DNA of 64,000 nt from Ruminococcus sp. (GTDB lineage Bacteria; Bacillota; Clostridia; Oscillospirales; Ruminococcaceae). The position numbers and the translations under genes are program-made. Positions 50,401-58,171 of the stretch are shown in pieces; position 1 is the stretch's first letter; the number at the start of each line of letters is the position of its first letter. The DNA is taken from NCBI GenBank assembly GCA_017525915.1, contig JAFXSC010000012.1, forward strand, positions 62,001 to 126,000, in the 5' to 3' direction. A model generated the notes under the pieces. That model saw nothing but the letters and a program-made list of their open reading frames with translations. It was not told the origin of the DNA and searched no databases.

Positions 50401-51319
50401 AGGTATAATCGCATACGGCGGCGGTGTTCCGAACGGAAAGGCTGCCAAGACAGAGCAGGGACGTATTGCTAAGCTCGGCGATGACATGATCTCAATCGTA
50501 GGTACACCTATTGATCCCGGCACACCTTACCTCTTTGAGGACTCAAGCATGATCAAGCTCGGCGACACATGGTATTACTCATTCTGCCACAACTGGAACG
50601 TTCCCGGCGGTGCAAGCGAAAACGGCAATTCATTCAGCAACGCTGATATCGGTTACATGACATCAACAAATCCTCTCAAGGATTACAAGTATCAGGGCGT
50701 TGTATTCAAGAATACAGGCTCACAGAGAATTGATAACGGCGGTAACAACCACCACTCTATCATCTCATTCAAGGATAGACTCTATGTTGCTTACCACAGC
50801 CGCCAGCAGGCTATCCGCATGACACAGGCAAACGGCTATAAGTTCTATAATACAAAGGGCGAGCTTACTGACAGCAAGGACGGTAACTACCGTTCAACTC
50901 AGATCAATGAAGCTACCCTCAGCAACGGAAAGATCACCTGCAACGGCGACATGAAGGGCTGCACACAGATTGAAAAGCTCGATGTTTATTCAAAGGTTCA
51001 GGCTGAGACAATGTCCAACCAGTCCAAGAACATTTCAGTAAGCGGTCGCGGTGACACAACTGTAAAGGGAAAGAAGGGCGACTGGATCAAGGTTTCCGGC
51101 GCAGACCTCTCAAAGGGAGTTAAGTCCATAACAGCCAAGGGCTCAGGCGGCAAGCTCAAGTTCACCACCGGCTCAGTAGACGGCGACGTTATCGGATACA
51201 TCGACCTCTCAAGCGGCGCTGAGAGCACTCTCGGTTCTGTATCTTCTCCCTCTGGCACAAAGGACATCTACATCGAATTCAGCGACGACGTAACACTGGA
51301 TTACTGGTTCTTTTCTTAA
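47426..51319 (+). CDS. Cellulosomal xylan-degrading enzyme: CBM22-GH10-CBM22-dockerin-GH43-CBM6
   Basis: The 1297-residue secreted enzyme begins with a signal peptide (about 1-32). A CBM22 (about 35-178) precedes a GH10 xylanase (about 180-545) with HTLVWHSQTPQWF, acid/base Glu334 in DVCNE and nucleophile Glu454 in VTELDLS. A second CBM22 (about 570-735), a central dockerin (GDVTFDGKINVFDV and DVDQNGSLEVADL), a GH43 domain (about 815-1180; base Asp region FGADPGWLVYDGRLYLY, AWAPDAAW) and a C-terminal CBM6 (VQAETMSNQ...) follow. GH10 cuts the xylan backbone; GH43 would remove xylose or arabinose. A strong AAGGAG precedes the ATG. Confidence 0.96.
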   Translation: MKKTKIGAAITAAMCFSTVFASMPAYFSNTYAATIVENEFEANFDGWYNTNTDTVFNAVNGGGFGGSRGMKLSGRTSPEDGVASSKGLYLWGGTKYNYSFDVFSEYDETFHISLLYIDEETQEETTVELINEEVKGGEWATLTKSFKAPKGSCEFLITIRTDSTNDFSFDNVRITEKRDANVTYAAQSQKGLKDEFGEYFRVGNIFNGGTINNSAIQGIILKDHNAIECENETKPDATLVQSGSSNTNIKVKSSSFAAIADFCVKNNLSFRGHTLVWHSQTPQWFFKTNFQDGGQWCDKATMNQRLESYIKNMFDLYKTQYPQLDLYAYDVCNECISDGGNGGPRSGGYGNGASPWVQIYGNNDFIEQAFTFARQYAPETCKLFYNDYNEYAGGKKSSIINSILKPLKAKGVLDGMGMQSHMDCSDKNAWGSTEEYIKAMDEYLSLGIEVQVTELDLSRDNNKYTDAQQATKYKAIFQHCVDVNKNNTYPGKITLVQVWGPNDSNSWVRIKDRDENKPNYPLLYNGSNQPKSAYTAITSIIPTSEWTTGIPYTGPGSTGFVPLPPKLIEPDENGYYFHHTFEGDTFNWSGRGAASVKVSSDTAYAGTQSLYCSGRTASWNGASYSISTNPFEPGKTFSFSALACSTSPTLDTVKFKFTLQYTGSDNEAHYSEIASGTAPSGSWIQLANQSYTIPEDASNLLIYVETDDESTGDFYVDEVIGAVEGTKIAGPKAPVVRTLNIGDVTFDGKINVFDVIAIRKGLKNGISDVLAARAADVDQNGSLEVADLVLEQNFVMGRIKEFPEPPITKPNVSEFVTAFSGITAASTWKKDGENNPCTTQRFGADPGWLVYDGRLYLYTTADEFEYQNNGNMQENTYASGYINCISTADMVNWTDHGQIPVAKTRTSGAIASWANNAWAPDAAWKNIGGQDKFFLYFANNGSGIGVITADDPTFTKNVKDPLGHELISRSTPNSNVTWLFDPGVYYDPVTDTGIIAYGGGVPNGKAAKTEQGRIAKLGDDMISIVGTPIDPGTPYLFEDSSMIKLGDTWYYSFCHNWNVPGGASENGNSFSNADIGYMTSTNPLKDYKYQGVVFKNTGSQRIDNGGNNHHSIISFKDRLYVAYHSRQQAIRMTQANGYKFYNTKGELTDSKDGNYRSTQINEATLSNGKITCNGDMKGCTQIEKLDVYSKVQAETMSNQSKNISVSGRGDTTVKGKKGDWIKVSGADLSKGVKSITAKGSGGKLKFTTGSVDGDVIGYIDLSSGAESTLGSVSSPSGTKDIYIEFSDDVTLDYWFFS

Positions 51320-51411
51320 TTAGTTAAGGCCGCTGCCGTCATCTGCACAACGGCGGCAGCGCTCTTATAAACTGAATTTTCATATGTAAGGGTATGGACA
51401 AATCAGACGAT

Positions 51412-51445
51412 CAGCCGTGAAGTATTCACGGCTGTATTGTTTTTA
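51412..51445 (+). terminator. Terminator after the GH10/GH43 gene
   Basis: Perfect stem AGCCGTGAA/TTCACGGCT with loop GTA, then TATTGTTTTTA. A GC-rich hairpin CGCTGCCG/CGGCAGCG at 51331-51361 lies before it. Confidence 0.8.
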
Positions 51446-51491
51446 TGGGGGAAATCACATTTTTTCAAATACTGCAAATATATGTCAAAAA

Positions 51492-51534
51492 TGTCATGAA
51501 TTTGATATATTTCCCACCTGTAAAATGCTATAAT
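51492..51534 (+). promoter_or_regulatory. Shared regulatory element and -10 box of the GH5 gene
   Basis: The 43 bp starting TGTCATGAAT and ending TATAAT match the region before the GH9/GH16 gene at 31 of 43 positions with identical spacing, counted by eye. There is no -35 consensus at the proper distance, which suggests an activator. Another TGTCA lies 9 bp upstream at 51483. Confidence 0.6.
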
Positions 51535-51737
51535 CAATGTGACCTCAGTAACCGCCACAGGACGGTTATTGTTCCGGACTTTGTTCGGGGGCGAGTATTC
51601 TTTATATTTTTAGCACACTGATTGATGTCAGGCACATTTACCCGGAAGGGCAGACATAGTGCAAGAAAAATCTTTCATTTTATTGCATTTTAAGTTTAGC
51701 CGACATTAAATTCTAATACCAGTTGGAGGTAGATATC
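51535..51737 (+). other. Long GH5 leader
   Basis: About 190 nt of untranslated leader with a TAACCG/CGGTTA hairpin near 51549 and a CCGGAC/GTTCGG hairpin near 51575. No known riboswitch was recognised. Confidence 0.4.
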
Positions 51738-52691
51738 ATGCAGGCTATCAGCAATTTTCACAAAGGTCTGAATTTCGGCGGCTGGCTCTCACAGTGCGAT
51801 TACAGTGAGGAAAGACTCAACGGCTTTATCACAGAGGAGGACTTCCGGACTGCCGCATCATGGGGCATCGACCATGTCCGTATCCCATTTGATTACAATA
51901 TTATCGAAAACAGCGACGGCACATACATTGAGGAAGGCTTCGCAAGACTTGCAAGAGCTGTTGAACTCAGCAGAAAGTACGGTCTCAACGTTATCCTCGA
52001 CCTCCATAAAACCGCCGGTTTCTCGTTTGATTACTACGGCGAGAACGAGAGCGGCTTCTTCGACAGCGAAAAATATCAGGAACGCTTTTACAGGCTATGG
52101 GAGGAAATAGCAAAGCGCTTCGGCAGCGATCCGGAGCACATCGCCTTCGAGCTCCTCAACGAGGTTACTGACGAGCAGTATATCGGCAAATGGAACGAGA
52201 TCGTAAGCATCTGTATCCCCCGTATCAGAAAATTCGCTCCGGACACTCTCATTCTTGTGGGCAGCTACCACAACAACGCTGCCGATACGGTTTTCGCACT
52301 CGACCCTCCGTATGATGACAAGGTAGTCTACAATATGCACTGCTATGAGCCGCTGAAGTTCACTCATCAGGGTGCTTACTGGACTAACGATATCGTCCCC
52401 GAGGAAAGACTCAGCTTTGAGGAATCCGGCTGTGACGAGGCATATTTTGAAAAGCTCTTCTCCACAGCGATAGAGAAGGCTGAAAAGCACAATGCTTCCC
52501 TTTATTGCGGCGAATACGGCGTTATCGACGTTGTTGGTCCCGAGGACAGCCTCAAATGGCTGAAATGTATAAACTCTGTATTTGAAAAGCACGGCATCGG
52601 AAGAGCAATATGGAGCTATAAGGAAATGGATTTCGGTATCTCTGACAGCCGTCTCGACGGTGTAAGGGACGAGCTTTTAAAATATCTGTAA
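51738..52691 (+). CDS. GH5-family glucanase without signal peptide
   Basis: The 317-residue (beta/alpha)8 enzyme has the GH5 pattern GLNFGGWLSQ, HVRIPFDY, ILDLHKTAG, acid/base Glu142 in ELLNEV, NMHCYEPL and nucleophile Glu259 in YCGEYGV. It lacks a signal peptide, dockerin and CBM, so it should act in the cytoplasm on imported beta-glucan or mannan oligosaccharides, unlike its secreted neighbours. The ATG at 51738 has GGAGG nine bases before it; five codons more would need a TTG. Ends at a strong terminator. Confidence 0.93.
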   Translation: MQAISNFHKGLNFGGWLSQCDYSEERLNGFITEEDFRTAASWGIDHVRIPFDYNIIENSDGTYIEEGFARLARAVELSRKYGLNVILDLHKTAGFSFDYYGENESGFFDSEKYQERFYRLWEEIAKRFGSDPEHIAFELLNEVTDEQYIGKWNEIVSICIPRIRKFAPDTLILVGSYHNNAADTVFALDPPYDDKVVYNMHCYEPLKFTHQGAYWTNDIVPEERLSFEESGCDEAYFEKLFSTAIEKAEKHNASLYCGEYGVIDVVGPEDSLKWLKCINSVFEKHGIGRAIWSYKEMDFGISDSRLDGVRDELLKYL

Positions 52692-52694
52692 TGC

Positions 52695-52725
52695 AAAAGG
52701 ACGGCTTTATACCGTCCTTTTTTTG
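52695..52725 (+). terminator. GH5 terminator
   Basis: Stem AAAGGACGG/CCGTCCTTT followed by a T run, 4 bp after the stop. Confidence 0.92.
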
Positions 52726-52728
52726 TAC

Positions 52729-52757
52729 TTGAAAAATAACAGGAAATGTGGTATAAT
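52729..52757 (+). promoter_or_regulatory. Promoter of the AraC-type regulator
   Basis: TTGAAA (52729-52734), 17 bp, TATAAT (52752-52757); the -35 box overlaps the end of the GH5 terminator. Confidence 0.85.
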
Positions 52758-52784
52758 ACTATTGTCAGGAAAGGGGGACTTTCT

Positions 52785-53531
52785 ATGGACAACAACACTG
52801 AAAAAATGATAGCGCAGCACTTATTCTCTCAGCACGAGGACGACTTTGAGCACGCCTCGTTCGACCGCGAAATAGCCTTCTATGAGGCGATATGCTCCGG
52901 CAATATGGAGCTCGTCCGCCTCTTCATGAAGCCGCTCAACTCCGAGGGCTGCGGTATCCTCAGCGAGAACCATATCCGTAATCTCAAATACCACATGGTA
53001 GTGCTCGCGGCTATTATCGCCCGATACTGCATAAAGGGCGGTCTCACGCCCGAAGCCTCGTACAGTCTCAGTGACTTCTACATCATGAAGACCGACAAAT
53101 GCACCACCGAAGACGAGCTGCGTGCCGTTCACGCCGAGATGATCGAGGGGTATACCAACAAAATGCGCCAGCAGAAGCTCGCCGGTGTCTACTCAAAGCA
53201 GGTCGTCCGCGCGATAGACTATATCATCCGCCATCTCCACAGCCGCATAACCCTCGAAAGCACTGCCTCTCACCTTAAACTCAGTTCTGCTTACCTCTCG
53301 CGCCTGTTCAAAAAAGAGACCGGCTGTGCGTTCGGCGATCATGTGAACAAGCTCAAGATCGAGGAAGCTGCCGCTCTTCTCCTCTACACCGAATACACCG
53401 ATACCGAGATAAGCGCACTGCTCGGTTTCAGCTCTCAGAGCTACTTTATCAAGATATTCAGCAAGTATATCGGCACGACCCCGAAGCAGTACAAGAAGCA
53501 GTACGACATCAGGGTCATACCGCAGAAATGA
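52785..53531 (+). CDS. AraC-family transcriptional regulator
   Basis: The 248-residue protein ends with an AraC-type double helix-turn-helix (about 150-245): ITLESTASHLKLSSAYLSRLFKK cut to motifs, the first helix pair LSSAYLSRLFKKETG and the second ISALLGFSSQSYFIKIFSKYIGTTPKQY. The N-terminal half is helical and unlike the usual cupin domain; it resembles the sensor part of some YesN-type regulators. Lying between GH5 and GH9/GH16 genes, it is the obvious candidate activator of the shared 43-bp element. The ATG at 52785 follows a GGGGG-type site. Confidence 0.92.
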   Translation: MDNNTEKMIAQHLFSQHEDDFEHASFDREIAFYEAICSGNMELVRLFMKPLNSEGCGILSENHIRNLKYHMVVLAAIIARYCIKGGLTPEASYSLSDFYIMKTDKCTTEDELRAVHAEMIEGYTNKMRQQKLAGVYSKQVVRAIDYIIRHLHSRITLESTASHLKLSSAYLSRLFKKETGCAFGDHVNKLKIEEAAALLLYTEYTDTEISALLGFSSQSYFIKIFSKYIGTTPKQYKKQYDIRVIPQK

Positions 53532-53537
53532 CTTCTT

Positions 53538-53577
53538 CCCTGCCTCCGTAAGCTCACGGGGCAGGGCTTTGTTTTTA
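53538..53577 (+). terminator. Terminator of the AraC-type gene
   Basis: Stem CCCTGCC/GGCAGGG followed by CTTTGTTTTT, shortly after the stop at 53531. Confidence 0.87.
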
Positions 53578-53610
53578 TGCGCCTACTATATGTCATGATA
53601 TTACCATTTT

Positions 53611-53653
53611 TGTCATAAATCTTATATACTTTCCGGCTATGATACGTTATAAT
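53611..53653 (+). promoter_or_regulatory. Shared regulatory element and -10 box of the GH9/GH16 gene
   Basis: TGTCATAAAT through TATAAT; second copy of the 43-bp element described at 51492. TGTCAT is also present 20 bp upstream (53591), about two helical turns, as expected for an AraC-type direct-repeat site. No -35 consensus at the proper distance. Confidence 0.6.
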
Positions 53654-53724
53654 TTAAGTGCAAGTAATACGACCATCCCGGCTTTAGCACTGCCGGAGAT
53701 TTAATTTCGAGAGGGGAAATTCTT

Positions 53725-56700
53725 ATGAAGCTCAAAGGTTTGAAACGTTTCGCAGCAGCTGCGGCTGCACTGACCATCATGGCTGCTTCCATGCCTGTCA
53801 TGAACACCGTTACTTTTGCCGCAGGAAACATCATCAAAAACGGTGAATTCGCAACCGGTACATCCGGCTGGGGCACCTACAAGGAGTCCGGCGGTAAGTG
53901 TACACTTTCGACCGAAAACGGCGCGCTTGCTCTCAAGGTATCCGATGTCGGCGAAAAGAACTATTCTGTTCAGGCATTCTACGATATCATACCGCTCTAC
54001 CAGAACGGCGTTTACCGTCTGAAGTACGATATCTCATCTACTGTTGACCGCTATGTTGAAGGAATGATTCAGCAGAACGGCGGCAAGTACACCGCTTATG
54101 TATGGGACGGTCTTGAACTGACCTCAACTCCGCAGACTGTGAACCACGTTTTCACTATGAAATATGACACGGATATCATGTCCAAGCTCGTTTTCAACTG
54201 CGGTATCCAGGAAGAACATGAGGGAGTTCTTCCGGAGCACACTATCTATATCGACAATGTTTCTCTTGAACTCATCGACGACAGTGCTGTTGACTACTCG
54301 TCCACACAGACCAAGGAGAACAATATCAATATCAACCAGGTAGGCTACACTCCCGACAGCAAGAAGATCGCTGTATTCCGCGGTGTCACCAACCAGACAC
54401 AGTTCAAGGTGATCAACGCTGACACAGGCGCAGTTGCTTATACAGGCAATCTCAGCAGCTCTATCTCGAACAGCTCCGCCAACGAGACCAACTGGCAGGG
54501 CGACTTCTCGACAGTTACCGTTCCCGGCAAATACTACATCGAGTGCGAAGGTCTGGAGAAGTCCTATACTTTCGAGATCGGCAGCAACGTTTACAATAAC
54601 CTTCTCACCGACTCAATCAAGATGCTCTACCTCCAGCGCTGCGGCGTTCAGGTAAGCGATCCCGACTTCGGTCACGCTGCCTGCCACAATACTCTCGCTA
54701 CTGTTTACGGCACAGACCGCAAGATAGACGTTTCCGGCGGCTGGCACGATGCAGGCGACTACGGCAGATATGTAGTACCGGCTGCAAAGACTATCGCTGA
54801 CCTCTTCTATGCTTATCAGGAGAATCCTGCCGCTTATGGCGACAGCACAGGTATCCCCGAGAGCGGCAACGGCACTCCCGATATCCTCGACGAAGCACGC
54901 TTCGAGCTTGAGTGGATGCTCAAGATGCAGGATACCAACGGCGGCGTATTCCACAAGGTAAGCTGCAAGACCTTCCCGGGCTATGTTGCTCCTACCGCGG
55001 AAACAGGCGAGCTTTTCGTTACTCCCGTTTCTTCAACTGCAACTGCTGATTTCTGCGCTTCTATGGCGCTCGCATATGAATTCTTCAAGCAGTACGATCC
55101 TGCATTTGCAAACACCTGCAAGAGTGCTGCTGAAAAGGCTTGGGCTTGGCTCGAGTCCAACCCGAACTACGTTCTCGTTAATCCCGAGGACATCGTTACC
55201 GGTGACTACGCTGATTTCTACAAGAACGACAAGGACGAGAGAAGCTGGGCAGCTGCTCAGATGTACCGCATGACAGGCGAGACTAAGTACCTCAGCTCCA
55301 TTACCACTGTCAACTCCGAGCTCGGCTGGTCTGACATGGGCGGTTACGGCGCTGTTGCTCTCCTCACAATGCCCAATGCTGACAAATCCTCAGCAAGCTA
55401 CCAGAAAGCTTCCGATGCCGTTATCTCAGCAGCAGATACCTACCTCAAGACAGTTGACAGCTCTGCATACGGCGTTTCTATCACAAAGTATGACTGGGGC
55501 AGCAATATGAACGTTGCTGACAGAGGACTTATCCTTTCCCTCGCTTATAAGCTCACAGGTCAGGAGAAGTACCTCACAGCAGCTCAGAAGCAGCTCGACT
55601 ACCTCCTCGGCACTAATCCCCTCGGCACAAGCTTCGTTACCGGATACGGCACAGTATCTCCTCAGAATCCTCACCACCGTCCTTCTATGGCTGCCGGCAA
55701 GGCAATGAAGGGTATGCTCGTAGGCGGTGTTGACCAGAGCCTCGAGGACAGTGCTGCCAAGGCTTACTGCGCTGACGCTCCGGCTGCAAAGTGCTGGATA
55801 GACAACTCCGAGAGCTATTCCACAAACGAGATCACTATCTACTGGAATTCTCCTCTCACATACCTCATCTCCTCTACTGCTTCAAGCAACAGCAGCATTA
55901 TTGATCCTCCCATAGGTATCCTCTGGGGCGACGCTAACTGCGACGATCAGGTAAATATGGCTGACGCCGTACTCATCATGCAGAGCATAGGCAATCCTGA
56001 TAAGTACCACCTTACTGACAAGGGCGCGGCTAACGGAGACGTTAACGAGAACGGCAACGGCATCACCAACAAGGACGCTCTTGCTATCCAGAAGTATAAG
56101 CTCAATCTTATCCCCTCTCTCCCTGAGTCATACTCAACAAATCCTCCTACTACTTCCACAACAACAACTCAGACAACTACTACAACTACGCAGACCACAA
56201 CATCTACAACAACCACAACAACTACTACATCTCCCGTAAACGATGAATTCGTTGCAGGCTTCCCCGTAAAGGGTACTCCCATGAACAGCAACGCTACTAT
56301 GGTATCCAATTTCCACGCCGGTCAGGCAGGCGACTTCTTCGCTTCCGACGGCTGGACAAACGGCAGCGTTTTCGATAACTGGTGGTACAAGAAGAATACC
56401 GGCATCAAGGACGGCTATATGTACCTCACGATAGATCAGGACTGGGACAACCACAGATACGATGAAGACAAGAGACAGTATTCCGGCGGTGAGTACCGTA
56501 CAAATGAGTTCTATCACTACGGCTACTATGAGTGCTCAATGCAGGCTATCAAGAACGACGGCGTTGTTTCTTCGTTCTTCACCTACACAGGTCCGAGCGA
56601 TGTAGTTAACGGTCAGAAGAATCCCTGGGACGAGATCGACATCGAGATCCTCGGTAAGGATACTACAAAGATGCAGATCAACTACTACCGCAACGGACAG

Positions 56701-56988
56701 GGCGGTCACGAAGTAATGATCGACCTCGGATTTGATTCATCTCTCGAATTCCACACCTACGGATTTGACTGGCAGCCCGACCACATCACATGGTACGTTG
56801 ACGGCAATCCGGTACATACAATGAACGGTGATGTGCCGAAGACCCCCAGCAAGATCATGATGAACGCATGGCCCGGCGTAAGCGATTCCAGCGTAAAGGA
56901 CAATACTGTTGCATGGCTCAAGCCCTACGACGGCAAGACTCCTCTTACAGCACGTTATCTCTGGGCAACATACACTAAGAGCAACTAA
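53725..56988 (+). CDS. Cellulosomal glucanase: CBM4-Ig-GH9-dockerin-Thr linker-GH16
   Basis: The 1087-residue secreted enzyme has a signal peptide (about 1-32), a CBM4-like module (about 33-190), an Ig-like domain (about 200-290), and a GH9 domain (about 295-720) with the catalytic Asp pair Asp342/Asp345 in WHDAGDYGRY and acid Glu702 in STNEITIYW. Then come a dockerin (GDANCDDQVNMADAV and DVNENGNGITNKDAL), a Thr linker (about 806-838) and a GH16 domain with Glu970-Ile-Asp972-Ile-Glu974 in WDEIDIEILG. GH9 attacks cellulose; GH16 with this motif usually is a lichenase for mixed-linkage beta-glucan. Fusion of both around a dockerin is notable. Confidence 0.95.
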   Translation: MKLKGLKRFAAAAAALTIMAASMPVMNTVTFAAGNIIKNGEFATGTSGWGTYKESGGKCTLSTENGALALKVSDVGEKNYSVQAFYDIIPLYQNGVYRLKYDISSTVDRYVEGMIQQNGGKYTAYVWDGLELTSTPQTVNHVFTMKYDTDIMSKLVFNCGIQEEHEGVLPEHTIYIDNVSLELIDDSAVDYSSTQTKENNININQVGYTPDSKKIAVFRGVTNQTQFKVINADTGAVAYTGNLSSSISNSSANETNWQGDFSTVTVPGKYYIECEGLEKSYTFEIGSNVYNNLLTDSIKMLYLQRCGVQVSDPDFGHAACHNTLATVYGTDRKIDVSGGWHDAGDYGRYVVPAAKTIADLFYAYQENPAAYGDSTGIPESGNGTPDILDEARFELEWMLKMQDTNGGVFHKVSCKTFPGYVAPTAETGELFVTPVSSTATADFCASMALAYEFFKQYDPAFANTCKSAAEKAWAWLESNPNYVLVNPEDIVTGDYADFYKNDKDERSWAAAQMYRMTGETKYLSSITTVNSELGWSDMGGYGAVALLTMPNADKSSASYQKASDAVISAADTYLKTVDSSAYGVSITKYDWGSNMNVADRGLILSLAYKLTGQEKYLTAAQKQLDYLLGTNPLGTSFVTGYGTVSPQNPHHRPSMAAGKAMKGMLVGGVDQSLEDSAAKAYCADAPAAKCWIDNSESYSTNEITIYWNSPLTYLISSTASSNSSIIDPPIGILWGDANCDDQVNMADAVLIMQSIGNPDKYHLTDKGAANGDVNENGNGITNKDALAIQKYKLNLIPSLPESYSTNPPTTSTTTTQTTTTTTQTTTSTTTTTTTTSPVNDEFVAGFPVKGTPMNSNATMVSNFHAGQAGDFFASDGWTNGSVFDNWWYKKNTGIKDGYMYLTIDQDWDNHRYDEDKRQYSGGEYRTNEFYHYGYYECSMQAIKNDGVVSSFFTYTGPSDVVNGQKNPWDEIDIEILGKDTTKMQINYYRNGQGGHEVMIDLGFDSSLEFHTYGFDWQPDHITWYVDGNPVHTMNGDVPKTPSKIMMNAWPGVSDSSVKDNTVAWLKPYDGKTPLTARYLWATYTKSN

Positions 56989-57000
56989 GCGTATCCTTTC

Positions 57001-57024
57001 TCCGCCGTCTTATGGCGGCGGAGA
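57001..57024 (+). terminator. Hairpin after the GH9/GH16 gene
   Basis: CTCCGCCG/CGGCGGAG hairpin 10 bp after the stop but without a T run; a real terminator is at 57175-57210. Confidence 0.5.
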
Positions 57025-57174
57025 TCTCACTTTCCTGTTCGCAGCGAGCCCGTAAGCTGCGGATATTCACGAGGTCCCCGGACTTCATGACTCAGCACGA
57101 TCGGTGCTGAAGCAAGGTTAGCGGATTTATTTCGCCCGCTTTGCTCCATCACCGATTATAATGTCCCCCAAAAA
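57025..57174 (+). other. Hairpin-rich stretch between GH9/GH16 and the terminator
   Basis: No coding frame. It holds CGCAGC/GCTGCG, a TCAGCAC/GTGCTGA hairpin (near 57091-57109) and AGCGG/CCGCT. It could be a 3' untranslated region or a small RNA ending at the 57175-57210 terminator; I cannot tell. Confidence 0.35.
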
Positions 57175-57210
57175 ACGAAGCAGCTGCCAGGAATGGCAGC
57201 TGTTTTCGTT
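57175..57210 (+). terminator. Strong terminator
   Basis: Long stem with core CAGCTGCCA/TGGCAGCTG, loop GGAA, flanked by AACGAA/TTCGTT pairing and a T run. Confidence 0.85.
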
Positions 57211-57271
57211 GTACTGACATATGCGTTCCGGTATGCGTTATACTCTTATGGAAGTATTTCAGTAATTATTG

Positions 57272-57298
57272 AGGGGCTCCTTTTGAGAAAGGAGCCCC
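57272..57298 (-). terminator. Hairpin after the dockerin gene
   Basis: GGGGCTCCTTT/AAAGGAGCCCC perfect 11-bp stem about 55 bp past the stop at 57354. It lacks a good T run on the minus strand, so terminator function is likely but not certain. Confidence 0.55.
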
Positions 57299-57353
57299 CG
57301 ATATCTGCTGTAATAATTCTATAAGGATAAGACGCGTACCGGAATGCTTACTG

Positions 57354-58157
57354 TCAGTTCTTCCATGTAGCTGAGCCTTTTTCGGAAAGGTCAGCGCAGT
57401 AGACAAGTATTGCAGAGGCATCCTTGGCAGTAAGCTTGCCGTCCTTATCGACATCGGCAGCCGCGGTCTTTCTCGCATCAAGCTTGCCGACGCCTTTTTC
57501 GGAGAGTTCAGCGCACTCAACAAGGACAAGCGAAGCGTCAATGGCAGTTATCTTGCCGTCACCGTTCACATCGCCCATGAGCAGAGCATCAAAGCCTACC
57601 GCAAAGGTCGTGGGATAGTAGACATCTCCTATCTTGTCATGCTGAGGTGCATCCTCAACAACTCTGAAAGGCTCGTCATGCTTCTCGCTGTCAATAATAA
57701 ACGTATAGTCATAGACGGTATATGTTCCGGGAGCGTCAACGCCGTCCGGCACTTCAAAGCTCAGGTCAAGGGGTGAAGTAACACTGCCGCTCGCTGGGTC
57801 GGTGAAGGAGATACTGAGCATATAATGACGGTAATCCTTTGTAGTATTGTCCCTTCCCTCAATGGCAAATGAATACTCCTCGCCGCCTTCGAGTGCGCTG
57901 TTGTAGTAGGCAACGTTTCCGCTTTCCGGCGATGAAAAATAGACCTTCGCTTCTGCGGTGATGCCCTCGGGCATTCTGACTATAACAGCGCCGTTTACAT
58001 CATTGCGGTCAAAGTCAGCGAGCACAGAGGCAGGCTGTATCATTTCCTTTGCCGTTTCTTTTTCATCTTTCTTGTCAGCCGCAGCTGTGTTCATTACCGG
58101 CATTGAAGCCATCATTAGCGCTGCAAATACTGCTGTTATCCTGTTTCGTTTCATCAT
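57354..58157 (-). CDS. Secreted dockerin protein of the O-acetylation operon
   Basis: The protein of about 267 residues has a signal peptide (MMKRNRITAVFAALMMASMP), a beta-rich middle (about 45-185, with FEVPDGVDAPGTYTVYDYTF resembling cohesin-like or X-module ends) and a C-terminal dockerin with two intact calcium loops (GDVNGDGKITAIDAS and DVDKDGKLTAKDAS). ATGs at 58157 and 58154 are both possible; AAGAG precedes them, and a longer GTG form overlaps that site. It follows the AlgJ-like gene by about 14 bp. No catalytic residues were recognised. Confidence 0.85.
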   Translation of the reverse strand: MMKRNRITAVFAALMMASMPVMNTAAADKKDEKETAKEMIQPASVLADFDRNDVNGAVIVRMPEGITAEAKVYFSSPESGNVAYYNSALEGGEEYSFAIEGRDNTTKDYRHYMLSISFTDPASGSVTSPLDLSFEVPDGVDAPGTYTVYDYTFIIDSEKHDEPFRVVEDAPQHDKIGDVYYPTTFAVGFDALLMGDVNGDGKITAIDASLVLVECAELSEKGVGKLDARKTAAADVDKDGKLTAKDASAILVYCADLSEKGSATWKN

Positions 58158-58171
58158 ATTCACTCTTTTCT

